DNA of 64,000 nucleotides from Dokdonella sp. (GCF_017744955.1 NZ_JAGIAG010000001.1:372001-436000), one strand, 5' to 3'. Positions 45,255 through 57,863 are shown, numbered from the stretch's first letter. Notes: generated from the letters alone by a model not told the origin. Program-made: numbers and translations.

Positions 45255-46964
45255 TCAGGCTTTGGCGGCTTTCGCCTCGCCCGCTTCGACGCGCTTGGTG
45301 ATGATCCACTGCTGCAGCAGCGAGAGGCCGCCGTTCGCGGTCCAGTACAGCACCAGGCCGGCCGGGAAGAACGCGAACAGCACCGAGAAGATCACCGGCA
45401 TGATCTTCATCATCTTGGCCTGCGTCGGGTCCATGCCGGTGGTCGGGCTGAGGAACGAGGTCGCGACCATGACCAGGCCGTTGAGGATCGGCAGCACGTA
45501 GTACGGATCGGGCGCGGACAGGTTCTGGATCCAGCCGAGGAACGGCGCCTGACGCAGTTCGACGCTTTCCAGCAGCACCCAGTACAGCGCGAAGAACACC
45601 GGCATCTGCACCAGCATCGGCAGGCAGCCGGCGAGCGGATTGGCCTTCTCCTTCTGGTACAGCTCGAGCATCGCCTGGTTGAGCTTCTGGCGATCGTCGC
45701 CGTAGCGCTCCTTCAGCGCCTCGATGCGCGGCTGCAGCTTGCGCATCTTCGCCATCGAGCGGAACTGCGTTTCGCTGAGCTTGAAGAACGCGGCCTTGAT
45801 CAGCAGCACGAGCAGGATGATCGCCAGGCCCCAGTTGCCGGTCAGCTTGTGCAGCTGGGCGAGGATCCAGTGCAGCGGTTCGGCGATCACGGTGAAGATG
45901 CCGTAGTCGACCGTCAGCGACAGGCCGGGGGCGACCTGGTCGAGCGTGCTCTGCAGTTTCGGGCCGACGTAGAGGCGCGCGTTGTCGGATTTCGTCTCGC
46001 CGGGCGCGATCGTGATCGACGGCGACAGGGTGCGGATCAGATAGCGCTTGGTGTCGCCGACCGGCACGATCTTGGTCGCGTACTGGTCGGTCTCGCCGGA
46101 CGGCGGAATCCACGCGGCGAAGAAGTAGTGCTGCAGCATCGCGGCCCAGCCGCCGCTGACGCTCTTGTCGAGCGGTTCCTTCTCGAAGTGGTCGAACTTG
46201 AGTTTCTGGAACTTGTCGGCGGCGCTGTACCAGGCGGCGCCGGCGAAACTGTAGTGCTCGGTGTTGGTGTAGCCCTTGATGCCGCTGGTGTCGTACACCG
46301 GCGGCACGCGCTGCAGCTGGCGATAGGCGTTGCCGCTCCAGTTCGACGCGGTGCCGTTGGTGATCTCCTGGCGCTGCTCGACGACGTAGCTGGCGCGCTT
46401 GAACACCAGCACCTTGCGCACGGTCAGGCCCGAGGCGTCGGTCCAGGTCAGCGGCACTTCGAGCGTGTCGGCGCCGTCGGCGAGCGCGTAGGCGTTCTTT
46501 TCCGCGGTGAAGGTCGCCTGATGATCGGGCGCCGCGCCGTTCGCGCTGACCAGACCGCTCTGCGCGACGAAGTAGGTCGGCGCGCGGTCGTCGAGCAGGC
46601 GCACCGGATGGGCGAAGTCCTTCGGCTGCTGCGGATAGGCGAGCAGCTCGGCGACGACGACGTTGCCGCCGCGCGGGTTGATCTCCACGCGCAGCACGTC
46701 GGTCGTCACGACGACGTTGGGCAGGTTCGCCGCCGCAGGCGTCGCCGCCTCCGGCACGCCCGGCGTCGCGGCCGGCGAGGGCGCATCCGCGCTCGGCACG
46801 TCGGCGCCGGACGGCGGCGTCGCGGCGGGCGCGGCCTGGCCGTCCGTGGAGGCGGTGGTCGCCGGCGCGGATGCCGGTTTGTTGTAGTCCTCCTGCCACT
46901 GCATCCAGAGCAGGTAGCCGAGGAACAGCAGGGCGATCAGGAGAAAATTGCGGGGACTGGTCAT
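45255..46964 (-). CDS. yidC: Membrane protein insertase YidC
   Basis: Inner-membrane insertase of 569 residues, working alone or with SecYEG. The N-terminal anchor NFLLIALLFLGYLLWMQW (residues 5-22) is followed by a low-complexity Ala/Pro linker and the periplasmic P1 beta-supersandwich (VTTDVLRVEINPRGGNVVVAEL, about 85-330). Five conserved helices form the core, including NWGLAIILLVLLIKAAFFKLSETQFRSMAKMRKLQPRIEALKERYGDDRQKLNQAM, with the hydrophilic-groove Arg. The start at 46964 gives the family N-terminus; an upstream extension is arginine-rich shadow. Only 125 bases separate it from rnpA, leaving no room for a yidD gene. Confidence 0.96.
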   Translation of the reverse strand: MTSPRNFLLIALLFLGYLLWMQWQEDYNKPASAPATTASTDGQAAPAATPPSGADVPSADAPSPAATPGVPEAATPAAANLPNVVVTTDVLRVEINPRGGNVVVAELLAYPQQPKDFAHPVRLLDDRAPTYFVAQSGLVSANGAAPDHQATFTAEKNAYALADGADTLEVPLTWTDASGLTVRKVLVFKRASYVVEQRQEITNGTASNWSGNAYRQLQRVPPVYDTSGIKGYTNTEHYSFAGAAWYSAADKFQKLKFDHFEKEPLDKSVSGGWAAMLQHYFFAAWIPPSGETDQYATKIVPVGDTKRYLIRTLSPSITIAPGETKSDNARLYVGPKLQSTLDQVAPGLSLTVDYGIFTVIAEPLHWILAQLHKLTGNWGLAIILLVLLIKAAFFKLSETQFRSMAKMRKLQPRIEALKERYGDDRQKLNQAMLELYQKEKANPLAGCLPMLVQMPVFFALYWVLLESVELRQAPFLGWIQNLSAPDPYYVLPILNGLVMVATSFLSPTTGMDPTQAKMMKIMPVIFSVLFAFFPAGLVLYWTANGGLSLLQQWIITKRVEAGEAKAAKA

Positions 46965-47089
46965 GACACGATGCTGTGGTCGCGAAGGCGATCGCCTGGG
47001 CAGCGCCGGTTTCACGCGGCGCGTGTATGGCCGAAACGATCGTTGAGGGCGTGTGGCCCGCGCAGGCGGGCAGCGCGAGGTCGGAGGAG

Positions 47090-47473
47090 TCAGTCGCGCA
47101 TTGTGCCGGTGGCTTCGGCGGCGTTCAACGTCGCGATGCGTCGCCACAGGCGTTCGAGTTCGAGGCGAAGGGCGGCGTTGGCTTCCAGATCCGCGCTGGT
47201 GCGTGCGATCAGGAGGATGTCGACCGCCGGCAGTTCGCCACGCACGTGGCGGAAACTGTCGCGCGCGATGCGCTTGATGCGGTTGCGTCGCACGGCCTTC
47301 TTGGAGACTCGGCGCGAGACGGCCAGGCCGAGACGGGCGCCGTCGCCGTCGTTGCCGGCGACCTCGGCGCTGAAATGACGCGAGCCCACCCGGCGGCTGA
47401 TGCCGCGCAGGCGGGCGAAATCCTTCGGGGTGAGCAGACGCGCTGCGCGCGGGAACGTGACCGGCGCGCTCAC
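47090..47473 (-). CDS. rnpA: Ribonuclease P protein component
   Basis: Protein subunit of RNase P, 127 residues, which helps the RNA subunit cut 5' leaders from pre-tRNA. Recognisable are RLLTPKDFARL (residues about 11-21), the SRRVSKKAVRRNRIKRIARDSFR motif (about 62-84, the RNR signature) and DILLIARTSADL. The GTG at 47473 is chosen because homology begins at SAPVTFPRAARLL; an in-frame extension from 47551 would overlap rpmH. The start is 16 bases after the rpmH stop, the usual rpmH-rnpA operon. Confidence 0.93.
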   Translation of the reverse strand: MSAPVTFPRAARLLTPKDFARLRGISRRVGSRHFSAEVAGNDGDGARLGLAVSRRVSKKAVRRNRIKRIARDSFRHVRGELPAVDILLIARTSADLEANAALRLELERLWRRIATLNAAEATGTMRD

Positions 47474-47489
47474 GCGTTCGAGCGCGGAA

Positions 47490-47630
47490 TCAGACCGCGA
47501 GACGCTTGCGGCCCTTGGCGCGACGCGCGTTGATGACCTTGCGGCCACCACGGGTCTTCATGCGGGCGCGGAAGCCGTGGTCGCGCACGCGCTTGAGGTT
47601 GCTCGGCTGATAGGTGCGCTTGGTGGCCAT
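47490..47630 (-). CDS. rpmH: 50S ribosomal protein L34
   Basis: A 46-residue highly basic ribosomal protein with the conserved sequence [21 protein letters not shown] (first two-thirds) and RARKG-type ending KGRKRLAV. Length and sequence are normal. It is the first gene of the rpmH-rnpA(-yidC-mnmE) series facing away from dnaA, with a strong promoter 36 bases upstream. Confidence 0.97.
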   Translation of the reverse strand: MATKRTYQPSNLKRVRDHGFRARMKTRGGRKVINARRAKGRKRLAV

Positions 47631-47665
47631 CGCAGTGAGGTCGAAGGTTGCAAAAAAGGGCGCGG

Positions 47666-47695
47666 ATGATAGGCCTCGGCGAAGCGCCGCGTCAA
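47666..47695 (-). promoter_or_regulatory. Sigma-70 promoter of rpmH
   Basis: On the minus strand, TTGACG (47690-47695) and TATCAT (47666-47671) are separated by 18 bases. Each hexamer is close to the sigma-70 consensus. The start of transcription would lie about 30 bases before the rpmH ATG, as expected for this strongly expressed gene. Confidence 0.8.
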
Positions 47696-47880
47696 GTAGG
47701 GACCGCCGGACCGGCAGGCTTCGGCGGGCGAGGCGCGCGGCGGACGGACGATCCGCGTTCCGCCGCTCGCGCCTTCGGGCCGGCTCGCGGCAGCCTGATA
47801 GACTTCCGCTTCTGTCCGCCGCGCCGCTCGCCGCCGCCGGCGCTGCCCGCCTTTTCTGCATTTCCGGAACCGCACGACCC

Positions 47881-49203
47881 ATGAGCGATCTTTGGCGACG
47901 CTGTCTGTCCCGCCTCGAGGCGGAATTCAGCGTCGAGGACGTCCAGATGTACCTCGCCCCGCTGCAAGTCAGCGAGAGCGAGGGTGGCCTTACCTTGTGG
48001 GCGCCGAACGCCTACACGATGGAAACCGTGCGCGAACGGTTCCTCGACCCGGTGCTGCGCGTGCTCGAACTGATCGGCGGCGCGCCGGTCGCGGTCGAGC
48101 TGCAGGTCGGCGTCCGTCCGTCCGCGCGCGACGCGGCGAAACCCGCCGTACGCACCGTGAAGACGACGCCCGAACGCGGCGTCGAATCGAACCTGGAGCC
48201 GAGCTACACCTTCGAGAGCTTCGTCGAAGGCAAGTCCAACCAGCTCGGCAAGGCCGCGGCGATGCAGGTCGCGCAGAATCCGGGCCGCGCGTACAACCCG
48301 CTGCTCCTCTACGGCGGCACCGGCCTCGGCAAGACGCATCTGATGCACGCCGCCGGCAACCTGATGCGCGCGAACCGTCCCGACGTGAAGGTGCTGTACC
48401 TGCGTTCGGAGCAGTTCGTCAGCGGCATGGTGCGCGCGCTGCAGCAGAAGAACATGGACGACTTCAAGCGCCGCTTCCGCAGCGTCGACGCGCTGCTGAT
48501 CGACGACATCCAGTTCTTCGCCGGCAAGAACACGACGCAGGAGGAGTTCTTCCATACCTTCAACGCGCTGTTCGAAGGCAAGCAGCAGATCATCCTGACC
48601 TGCGACCGCTATCCGAAGGAAGTGGACAACCTCGAGCCGCGGCTGAAGTCGCGGCTCGGCTGGGGCCTCAGTGTCGCGATCGAGCCGCCGGACTTCGAGA
48701 CGCGCGCGGCGATCGTGCTGGCGAAGGCGCAGGCCAAGGGTGTCGAGCTGCCGGAAGAGGTCGCCACATTGATGGCCAAGCGCATGCGCTCGAACGTGCG
48801 CGATCTGGAAGGCGCGTTGAACACGCTGGTCGCGCGCGCGAACTTCGAAGGCCGCCGCATCAGCCCGGAATTCGCCCAGGAAACCCTGCGCGATCTGCTG
48901 ACCGTGCACGCGCAGGCGATCACGATCCCCAACATCCAGAAGACCGTGGCAGACTACTATCAGTTGCGCCTGACGGACCTGTTGTCGGCCAAGCGCAGCC
49001 GCTCGATCGCGCGTCCGCGGCAGATGGCGATGGCCCTGGCGAAGGAACTGACCGAACACAGCCTGCCGGAAATCGGCGACGCGTTCGGCGGGCGGGACCA
49101 CACCACCGTATTGCATGCCTGCCGGACCATCCGCGATCTGCGCGAGACCGACGGCAAGCTGCGTCAGGATTGGGAAAAGCTGTTGAGAACGCTGACCGAG
49201 TGA
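47881..49203 (+). CDS. dnaA: Chromosomal replication initiator DnaA
   Basis: AAA+ initiator of 440 residues that binds DnaA boxes and melts oriC. Domain I starts [14 protein letters not shown]; domain II is short (about 80-105). Domain III has [22 protein letters not shown] (Walker A, about 140-161), [24 protein letters not shown] (Walker B, about 204-227) and sensor regions. Domain IV carries [14 protein letters not shown] and the DnaA signature [15 protein letters not shown] (about 402-416). The ATG at 47881 begins at MSDLWRRC, the family N-terminus; a longer in-frame extension is not supported. The 250 bases upstream are shared with rpmH. Confidence 0.97.
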   Translation: MSDLWRRCLSRLEAEFSVEDVQMYLAPLQVSESEGGLTLWAPNAYTMETVRERFLDPVLRVLELIGGAPVAVELQVGVRPSARDAAKPAVRTVKTTPERGVESNLEPSYTFESFVEGKSNQLGKAAAMQVAQNPGRAYNPLLLYGGTGLGKTHLMHAAGNLMRANRPDVKVLYLRSEQFVSGMVRALQQKNMDDFKRRFRSVDALLIDDIQFFAGKNTTQEEFFHTFNALFEGKQQIILTCDRYPKEVDNLEPRLKSRLGWGLSVAIEPPDFETRAAIVLAKAQAKGVELPEEVATLMAKRMRSNVRDLEGALNTLVARANFEGRRISPEFAQETLRDLLTVHAQAITIPNIQKTVADYYQLRLTDLLSAKRSRSIARPRQMAMALAKELTEHSLPEIGDAFGGRDHTTVLHACRTIRDLRETDGKLRQDWEKLLRTLTE

Positions 49204-49266
49204 AAGCCGGTGGGAAAGCCGCGGCACTGGTTGTGGACAAGCTGTGCGGATTTTCGCCGCCCAGTA

Positions 49267-49275
49267 TTATCCACA
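49267..49275 (+). promoter_or_regulatory. Perfect DnaA box TTATCCACA
   Basis: Exact match to the high-affinity R1-type DnaA box, 63 bases after the dnaA stop. It may serve both initiation and autoregulation. Confidence 0.85.
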
Positions 49276-49363
49276 GATGTTCCACAGCGGACCGGATCGT
49301 TTTTCCAGCTGGTGGAAATCCAACAAGCCTTTGAAATAAAAAGAAATTTCAGCTTCGAAGCGG

Positions 49364-49373
49364 TTGTGCACAA
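49364..49373. promoter_or_regulatory. Palindromic DnaA-box pair TTGTGCACAA
   Basis: Each strand reads TTGTGCACA, which fits the looser TTNTNCACA box, so DnaA could bind either way. It lies beside the AT-rich stretch. Confidence 0.5.
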
Positions 49374-49433
49374 CGCCAACCAAAACAAAACGTTCCACAT
49401 ATTCAAGATACTAACGACAGGGACCGGAACACC

Positions 49434-50534
49434 ATGCGATTCAGCATCCAGCGCGAGGCATTCCTGAAACGATTACAGCATGTCGTCGGCGTGGTGGAAC
49501 GTCGACAGACGTTGCCGGTGCTGGCGAACCTGCTGGTCGTCGTCGACGCGAATGGCGTGTCGCTGACCGGCACCGATCTCGAAGTCGAAATGATCGCGCG
49601 CACCGAAGCCGACGATCTGGCGGCCGGCGAAGTCACCATTCCGGCACGCAAGCTCTTCGACATCTGCCGCGCGTTGCCGGACGGCTGCCGCATCAAGCTC
49701 GAGCAGAACGGCGAACGCGTGACGGTCAGCGCAGGGCGCAGCCGCTTCACGCTGGCGACGCTGCCGGCGACGGAATTCCCGGTCATCGAGAGCATCGACC
49801 TGGTCGAGCGCGTCAGCCTGCCGGAAGCGACGCTGAAGGAACTGATGGATCGCACCGGTTTCGCGATGGCGCATCAGGACGTGCGCTATTACCTCAACGG
49901 CATGCTGCTGGATCTGCGCGAGCACGCGCTGCGCTGCGTCGCGACCGACGGCCATCGTCTGGCGCTGGCCGAGACGCGCATCGAAACCAAGGTGGCCGCG
50001 CCGCGCCAGGTCATCGTGCCGCGCAAGGGCGTGATCGAGCTGCAGGGCTTGTTCGAAGCCGGTGAAGGCAACGTCGAGCTCGAGTTCGCGCGCAATCACC
50101 TGCGCGTGCGTCGCGGCGAGGTCACCTTCACCTCGAAGCTGATCGACGGTCGCTTCCCGGACTACGAAGCGGTCATTCCGATCGGTGCCGACAAGGAAGT
50201 GCGCGTGCAGCGCGACGACCTGCGCTCGGCCTTGCAGCGCGCGGCGATCCTGTCGAACGAGAAGTACCGCGGCGTCAAGCTCGAAGTCGGTCCGAACCGC
50301 CTGCGCATCGTCGCGCACAATCCCGAACAGGAAGAGGCGGTCGAGGAGGTCGAGGCGAAGACCGGGGTGTCCGAGCTCAGCGTCGGTTTCAACGTGAACT
50401 ATCTCCTCGACGCGCTCGGTGCGATCGGCGGCGAGGAAGTCCTGCTCTGCCTGCGCGACGGTCAGTCCAGCTGCCTGATGCGCAAGCCGGAAGCCGAGGA
50501 CACCCGTCACGTCATCATGCCGCTGCGTCTCTGA
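49434..50534 (+). CDS. dnaN: DNA polymerase III sliding clamp (beta subunit)
   Basis: Beta clamp of 366 residues, a dimeric ring that tethers DNA polymerase III to DNA. The three repeated clamp domains are evident: MRFSIQREAFLKRLQHVVGVVERRQTLPVLANLL (domain 1 start), VSLPEATLKELMDRTGFAMAHQDVRYYLNGML (domain 2) and the third domain from about residue 247. The conserved end, residues from about 355 (ending HVIMPLRL), forms the partner-binding cleft. The ATG at 49434 follows CAGGGA. It sits between oriC and recF in the normal order, with 55 bases to recF. Confidence 0.97.
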   Translation: MRFSIQREAFLKRLQHVVGVVERRQTLPVLANLLVVVDANGVSLTGTDLEVEMIARTEADDLAAGEVTIPARKLFDICRALPDGCRIKLEQNGERVTVSAGRSRFTLATLPATEFPVIESIDLVERVSLPEATLKELMDRTGFAMAHQDVRYYLNGMLLDLREHALRCVATDGHRLALAETRIETKVAAPRQVIVPRKGVIELQGLFEAGEGNVELEFARNHLRVRRGEVTFTSKLIDGRFPDYEAVIPIGADKEVRVQRDDLRSALQRAAILSNEKYRGVKLEVGPNRLRIVAHNPEQEEAVEEVEAKTGVSELSVGFNVNYLLDALGAIGGEEVLLCLRDGQSSCLMRKPEAEDTRHVIMPLRL

Positions 50535-50589
50535 CGGCGCGCGTGCGCCTTCACCACGGTCCGCGGATGCGGTCTAGCCCGATCCGCCC

Positions 50590-54148
<3,559 letters not shown>

Positions 54149-54193
54149 CAGTCCAAACGGCCATTGCTCGACGCGCTCGCTCGCGCAGCGCGC

Positions 54194-54210
54194 ATGCTGC
54201 TTCGCAGCAT
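54194..54210 (+). terminator. Hairpin after gyrB
   Basis: ATGCTGC-TTC-GCAGCAT is a perfect 7-bp stem with a 3-base loop, 46 bases after the gyrB stop. There is no T-tract; it may be a weak terminator or 3'-end stabiliser. Confidence 0.4.
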
Positions 54211-54327
54211 CATGAGAGCAATTGGCGCGCTTGTGCCTGCCGTCGCCGGGGCGTTACGCTCTGCGCCCTTTTTTCCGTCGGCTGCGGCAAACTGCGACGG
54301 TCTTCGTAGCTCTATCGAGGTGCTCCC

Positions 54328-55608
54328 ATGAAATTCTCGAAATGGATTCCTGCAGCGGTCTGCGCGCTCGGCCTGGTGATGGCCGGTGGCGTCTGCGCCA
54401 AGGACTACAAGAAAGCCGAGAACGAGTATCCGAACGCGACGCGGCAGGAGCCGAAGCCGGACATGTCGTCCAGCGAGCAGCGCGACTTGAGCAAGGCCGC
54501 CGAGCTGGTCAGCGACGACAAGGGCGCCGAAGCGCAGCCGCTGGTCGAGAAGATCATCGGCAACGCGCGCGCCAGCAAGTACGCCTCCTCGTTCGCGCAT
54601 CAGCTGCTCGGACAGATCTACTACGACCAGGACAAGAGCACCGAAGCGCTGGCCGAATACCAGAAGGCGGTCGACACCGACGGCCTGCCGAACGCGCAGC
54701 ATTTCTCGATCCTCTACAACATCGCCCAGCTGCAGCTGCAGGACGAGAAGTACAAGGAAGCCCTGGCGACGCTCGACCAGTGGGAGAAGCTGACCGGCAA
54801 GCAGACCGCCGAGGAGCTCGCGGCCAAGGCGAACATCTATTACCGACTCGAGCAGTACCAGCCGGCCATCGACACGATGAAGAAGGCGATGTCGATGACC
54901 GACAAGCCGAACGACAGTTGGACGCAGATCCTGATGGCGAGCTACTTCGAGCTCAACCAGTACGACCAGGCTGCGCAGATCGTGCAGCAGCAGATGGCGA
55001 AGGATCCGACCAACAAGAAGCTGCTGAACCAGCTCGCGACGATCTACATCCAGGCCGACAAGCCGCAGCAGGCGCTCGACCTGATGGCGAAGGCGAAGAG
55101 CGACGGCCTGATCAACACCGGTGACGACTATCTGCAGCTGACCAAGCTGTACGCGTCGGCGGAGAAGCCGAAGGAAGCCGCGGCGACCTTGAAGGAAGGT
55201 TTCGCCAAGAACCTCGTGCAGCCGTCCTACGATTCCTACAAGCTGCTCGGCGACGTCTGCCAGCAGTCCGAGGACGACGCGTGCGCGATGGAGGCCTACA
55301 CTAAGGCCGCGCCGATGGCGAAGGACGGCAACGTCGACTTCCAGCTCGGCTATCTGCTGTTCTACGCCGACAAGTCCAAGGACGCCGTCGAAGCGCTGTC
55401 GCGCGCGATCTCGCGCGGCGGCCTGCGTCAGGAAGGCGAGGCCTACCTGCTGCGCGGCGACGCGCAGAACGATCTGAACCAGAGCGGCGCCGCAATGGCC
55501 GACTGGCAGAAGGCGGCCGGCTATCCGAGCACGAAGACGATGGCCGAGCAGCGCATCAAGGCGGCCAAGGGTGGCGTGAAGGTGCAGAAGGCGACGAAGA
55601 AGAAGTAA
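54328..55608 (+). CDS. Periplasmic TPR protein of the TonB cluster
   Basis: A 426-residue exported protein with a signal peptide (cleavage GGVCA-KD, residue 24) followed by about eight TPR-like helical pairs. Examples are HQLLGQIYYDQDKSTEALAEYQKAV, IYYRLEQYQPAIDTMKKAM, LMASYFELNQYDQAAQIVQQQM and GYLLFYADKSKDAVEALSRAI. The tail is basic (GGVKVQKATKKK). GAGGTG precedes the ATG. Its position between gyrB and tonB suggests an accessory scaffold in the TonB energy-transduction system, as TPR partners are known for other TonB complexes (TtpC-like, by analogy only). A promoter of its own probably lies in the 179 bases after gyrB. Confidence 0.87.
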   Translation: MKFSKWIPAAVCALGLVMAGGVCAKDYKKAENEYPNATRQEPKPDMSSSEQRDLSKAAELVSDDKGAEAQPLVEKIIGNARASKYASSFAHQLLGQIYYDQDKSTEALAEYQKAVDTDGLPNAQHFSILYNIAQLQLQDEKYKEALATLDQWEKLTGKQTAEELAAKANIYYRLEQYQPAIDTMKKAMSMTDKPNDSWTQILMASYFELNQYDQAAQIVQQQMAKDPTNKKLLNQLATIYIQADKPQQALDLMAKAKSDGLINTGDDYLQLTKLYASAEKPKEAAATLKEGFAKNLVQPSYDSYKLLGDVCQQSEDDACAMEAYTKAAPMAKDGNVDFQLGYLLFYADKSKDAVEALSRAISRGGLRQEGEAYLLRGDAQNDLNQSGAAMADWQKAAGYPSTKTMAEQRIKAAKGGVKVQKATKKK

Positions 55609-55959
55609 ATTCGATCGACTTCGGGCGACGGCTCCGCGCTATCATCGTCATCGCGAGAAACGATTCGCGTCGTCGGGTTTTCCCGGCGACGGATCGCCCG
55701 AGCGGCGGTTCGCGAGACTCGTGGGGAGTCCTAAATTCGGGTGGTTTTCGCCGGCATCAGGAAGGGTCGGCGGTGCCATCGCGTCACGAAACACAATGCA
55801 ATGATCGTATGGCGTTCGGCGACTTCCGCACGCGCTTGTGGTAAGGGCATCGGGTGTTGTACCGTGCTCCGCTCCCTCAAGCGAACCCGAGTGGTTCGGG
55901 GGATGGAAGTCAAGAAAACGTCGTCGAGCAGCCGCTAAAGACTCACTGGTCAAACACTG
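55609..55959. other. Leader region of the tonB operon
   Basis: This 351-base gap has no supported gene. A hairpin at 55668-55691 (arms CGTCGTCGGG and CCCGGCGACG, one G-U pair, TTTT loop) lies 60 bases after the TPR stop. Just before tonB is a very short open frame, 55903-55938 (MEVKKTSSSSR), whose function, if any, is unknown. I see no convincing Fur box here. Confidence 0.5.
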
Positions 55960-56619
55960 ATGGCAGACAATTCTCAATCGCGCGGCGACTCTTCTTTCAG
56001 CTGGCGGCGTGTCACGGCGTTCACCTGCGCATTCGCGCTTCATCTGTTCGCCTTCGCGGTGATGCTGACGCCTGTGGCGCCGCCGCCGCCGAAGGAGAAA
56101 ACTCTGGACAAGAAGGTGATGGTGGAGTTCATCGAACCGCCACCGCCACCGCCGCCGCCGCCACCGCCGCCGCCGGAGCCGCCGAAGAAGCCGCCGCCGA
56201 AGGTGGTGGAGAAGGTGCAGCCGCCGCCGAAGGCGCCGCCGCCGCCGCCGGCTCCGGTCGTCGTCGAGGAAGCCTCGCCGATGTCCACCCCGGCACCGCC
56301 TCCGGCTCCGCCCGCACCGCCGGCTCCGCCCGCGGATATCGCGCCGAGCGAGAACATCAGCTACCGTAAGATGCGTCCGCCGAAGTATCCGCCACAGGCG
56401 GTGCGTCAGCGGCAGCAAGGCAAGGTCATGCTGAAGGTGCTGGTTGGCCTCGATGGCACGCCGGAAGAAGTCACGGTCGAAAAGTCCAGCGGTTCGCGTT
56501 TGCTGGATCAGGCCGCGATCGACGCAGTGAAGACCTGGAAATTCAATCCGGGTTCGAAGGGTGGGCAACCCAGTCGCGGGTATGCCTTGGTTCCCATTGA
56601 ATTCAATCTGAGTGAGTAA
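55960..56619 (+). CDS. tonB: TonB energy transducer
   Basis: Periplasm-spanning protein of 219 residues that passes proton-motive energy from ExbB-ExbD to outer-membrane receptors. The N-terminal anchor is AFTCAFALHLFAFAVMLTPV (residues 20-39), with the conserved His within the helix. A Pro-rich spacer runs from about 60 to 125, with a run of 13 consecutive prolines and PPKKPPPK/PP repeats. The C-terminal domain (about 130-219) has MRPPKYPPQAVRQRQQGKVMLKVLVGLDG and AIDAVKTWKFNPGSKGGQP, as expected. It is followed directly by exbB and exbD, with stops and starts close together. Confidence 0.95.
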   Translation: MADNSQSRGDSSFSWRRVTAFTCAFALHLFAFAVMLTPVAPPPPKEKTLDKKVMVEFIEPPPPPPPPPPPPPEPPKKPPPKVVEKVQPPPKAPPPPPAPVVVEEASPMSTPAPPPAPPAPPAPPADIAPSENISYRKMRPPKYPPQAVRQRQQGKVMLKVLVGLDGTPEEVTVEKSSGSRLLDQAAIDAVKTWKFNPGSKGGQPSRGYALVPIEFNLSE

Positions 56620-56629
56620 GGGTAGCGCC

Positions 56630-57415
56630 ATGCAGCAAGATCCGTCCCAGACCCCAGCAGCCCAGCCGGCTGCCATCCCCGGTGGCGGCGGCAATGCCGC
56701 TGCCATGAGCCAGATGGGCTTTAGCGACCTGATCCACAACTTCGACGCTCTGGGCTGGATCGTGTTCATCACGCTCTGCCTGATGTCGATCATGTCGATC
56801 TACTTCATCGTCGCGAACTTCCTGCGCAACGCGATGATTCGTGGCCGCATGGACCGCGTAATCAACACGTTCTGGGAAACGCCCTCGGCGCAGGACGCCG
56901 TGCGCTTCCTGGAAGAGCAGCCGAAGGGCGAACCCTTCTCGAAGATCGCGCTCGACAGCGCCTCCGCCGCGGCTCACCACCAGCGCAACGAAGGCAGCCG
57001 TCTGGTCGAGGCGCTGAACCGCTCCGAGTTCATCGACCGCGCGCTGCGTCAGGCCGTGGCCCGTGAAAGTCTCCGCCTCGAAGGCGGCATGACGGTGCTC
57101 GCGACGGTCGGTTCGTCCGCTCCGTTCGTCGGCCTGCTCGGCACGGTGTGGGGCATCTACCACGCGCTGATCAAGATCGCGGCCTCCGGCAACGCGTCGA
57201 TGGAAGCGGTGGCCGGCCCGGTCGGCGAGGCGCTGATCATGACCGCGTTCGGTCTGTTCGTCGCGATTCCCGCGGTGCTCGCGTACAACTTCTTCGTGCG
57301 CCAGAACCGCGTGATCTACGCGAAGTTCGACGAGTTCGCGCATGACCTGCACGATTTCTTCGCGACCGGTTCGCGAGTCGAAGGCGGCGTTGCGCCGGTT
57401 GCCGCGAGGAAGTAA
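56630..57415 (+). CDS. exbB: Biopolymer transport protein ExbB
   Basis: Inner-membrane proton-channel subunit of 261 residues. The first helix is WIVFITLCLMSIMSIYFIVANF (residues about 42-63). The second and third, GMTVLATVGSSAPFVGLLGTVWGIYHAL and LIMTAFGLFVAIPAVLAYNFFV, carry the conserved Thr, Pro and Gly residues of the MotA/TolQ/ExbB family. The ATG at 56630 is preferred because AAGGG precedes it; an in-frame GTG at 56612 lies inside the end of tonB. The gene ends three bases before exbD. Confidence 0.95.
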   Translation: MQQDPSQTPAAQPAAIPGGGGNAAAMSQMGFSDLIHNFDALGWIVFITLCLMSIMSIYFIVANFLRNAMIRGRMDRVINTFWETPSAQDAVRFLEEQPKGEPFSKIALDSASAAAHHQRNEGSRLVEALNRSEFIDRALRQAVARESLRLEGGMTVLATVGSSAPFVGLLGTVWGIYHALIKIAASGNASMEAVAGPVGEALIMTAFGLFVAIPAVLAYNFFVRQNRVIYAKFDEFAHDLHDFFATGSRVEGGVAPVAARK

Positions 57416-57418
57416 GCC

Positions 57419-57832
57419 ATGGCGATGAGCACAGGCGGTGGCGGCGGCCCGATGGCGGAAATCAACGTCACGCCGCTGGTCGACGTGATGTTGGTGCTGC
57501 TGATCATCTTCATGATCACGGCGCCGCTGATGTCGCACAAGATCCAGATCAACCTGCCGCAGGCGAACCCGAACACGATCGACACCAATCCACCGGAGCC
57601 GATCGACCTGGCGGTGAAGGAGAACGGCGATCTCTACATGAACGACGAGCCGGTCACTTCGGCGATCCTCGAAGCGCAGTTGCGCGTCGCGGCGCAGAAG
57701 AACCCGCAGCCGGAATTGCAGATCCGCGCCGAGAAGACCACGCAGTACCAGAAGGTCGCCGAGGTCATGGCCGCCGCCAAGCGCGCCGGCATGGTCAAGA
57801 TCGGCTTCCTGACGACCGGCGCGAACGAGTAG
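57419..57832 (+). CDS. exbD: Biopolymer transport protein ExbD (first copy)
   Basis: Proton-translocating partner of ExbB, 137 residues. The single transmembrane helix contains the essential Asp in INVTPLVDVMLVLLIIFMITA (residues about 15-35). The periplasmic domain includes IQINLPQANPNTI and VAEVMAAAKRAGMVKIGFLTT at the end. It follows exbB by three bases. A strong intrinsic terminator lies 31 bases after the stop. Confidence 0.95.
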   Translation: MAMSTGGGGGPMAEINVTPLVDVMLVLLIIFMITAPLMSHKIQINLPQANPNTIDTNPPEPIDLAVKENGDLYMNDEPVTSAILEAQLRVAAQKNPQPELQIRAEKTTQYQKVAEVMAAAKRAGMVKIGFLTTGANE

Positions 57833-57863
57833 TAGGCTCCCGCCCGTCGCAAGCGACGCCACG

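Larger units (their letters stand above)
49204..49433. other. Probable replication origin (oriC) between dnaA and dnaN
   Basis: The 230-base gap is far more AT-rich than the rest of the window, notably around 49328-49353 (ATAAAAAGAAATTT core) and 49376-49415. It contains a perfect DnaA box at 49267-49275, a TTGTCCACA site on the minus strand at 49232-49240, a palindromic TTGTGCACAA at 49364-49373 and weaker TGTTCCACA-type sites. Position between dnaA and dnaN and the AT-rich candidate unwinding element support an origin. Confidence 0.8.

Noticed and set aside
47614..47880. An in-frame N-terminal extension of dnaA by 89 codons
   Set aside because: The extension is arginine-rich, covers the rpmH promoter, and the family N-terminus begins at 47881.
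55903..55938. Short frame MEVKKTSSSSR before tonB as a leader peptide
   Set aside because: It is only 11 codons, has no codon pattern suggesting attenuation and no convincing ribosome-binding site; chance is likely.
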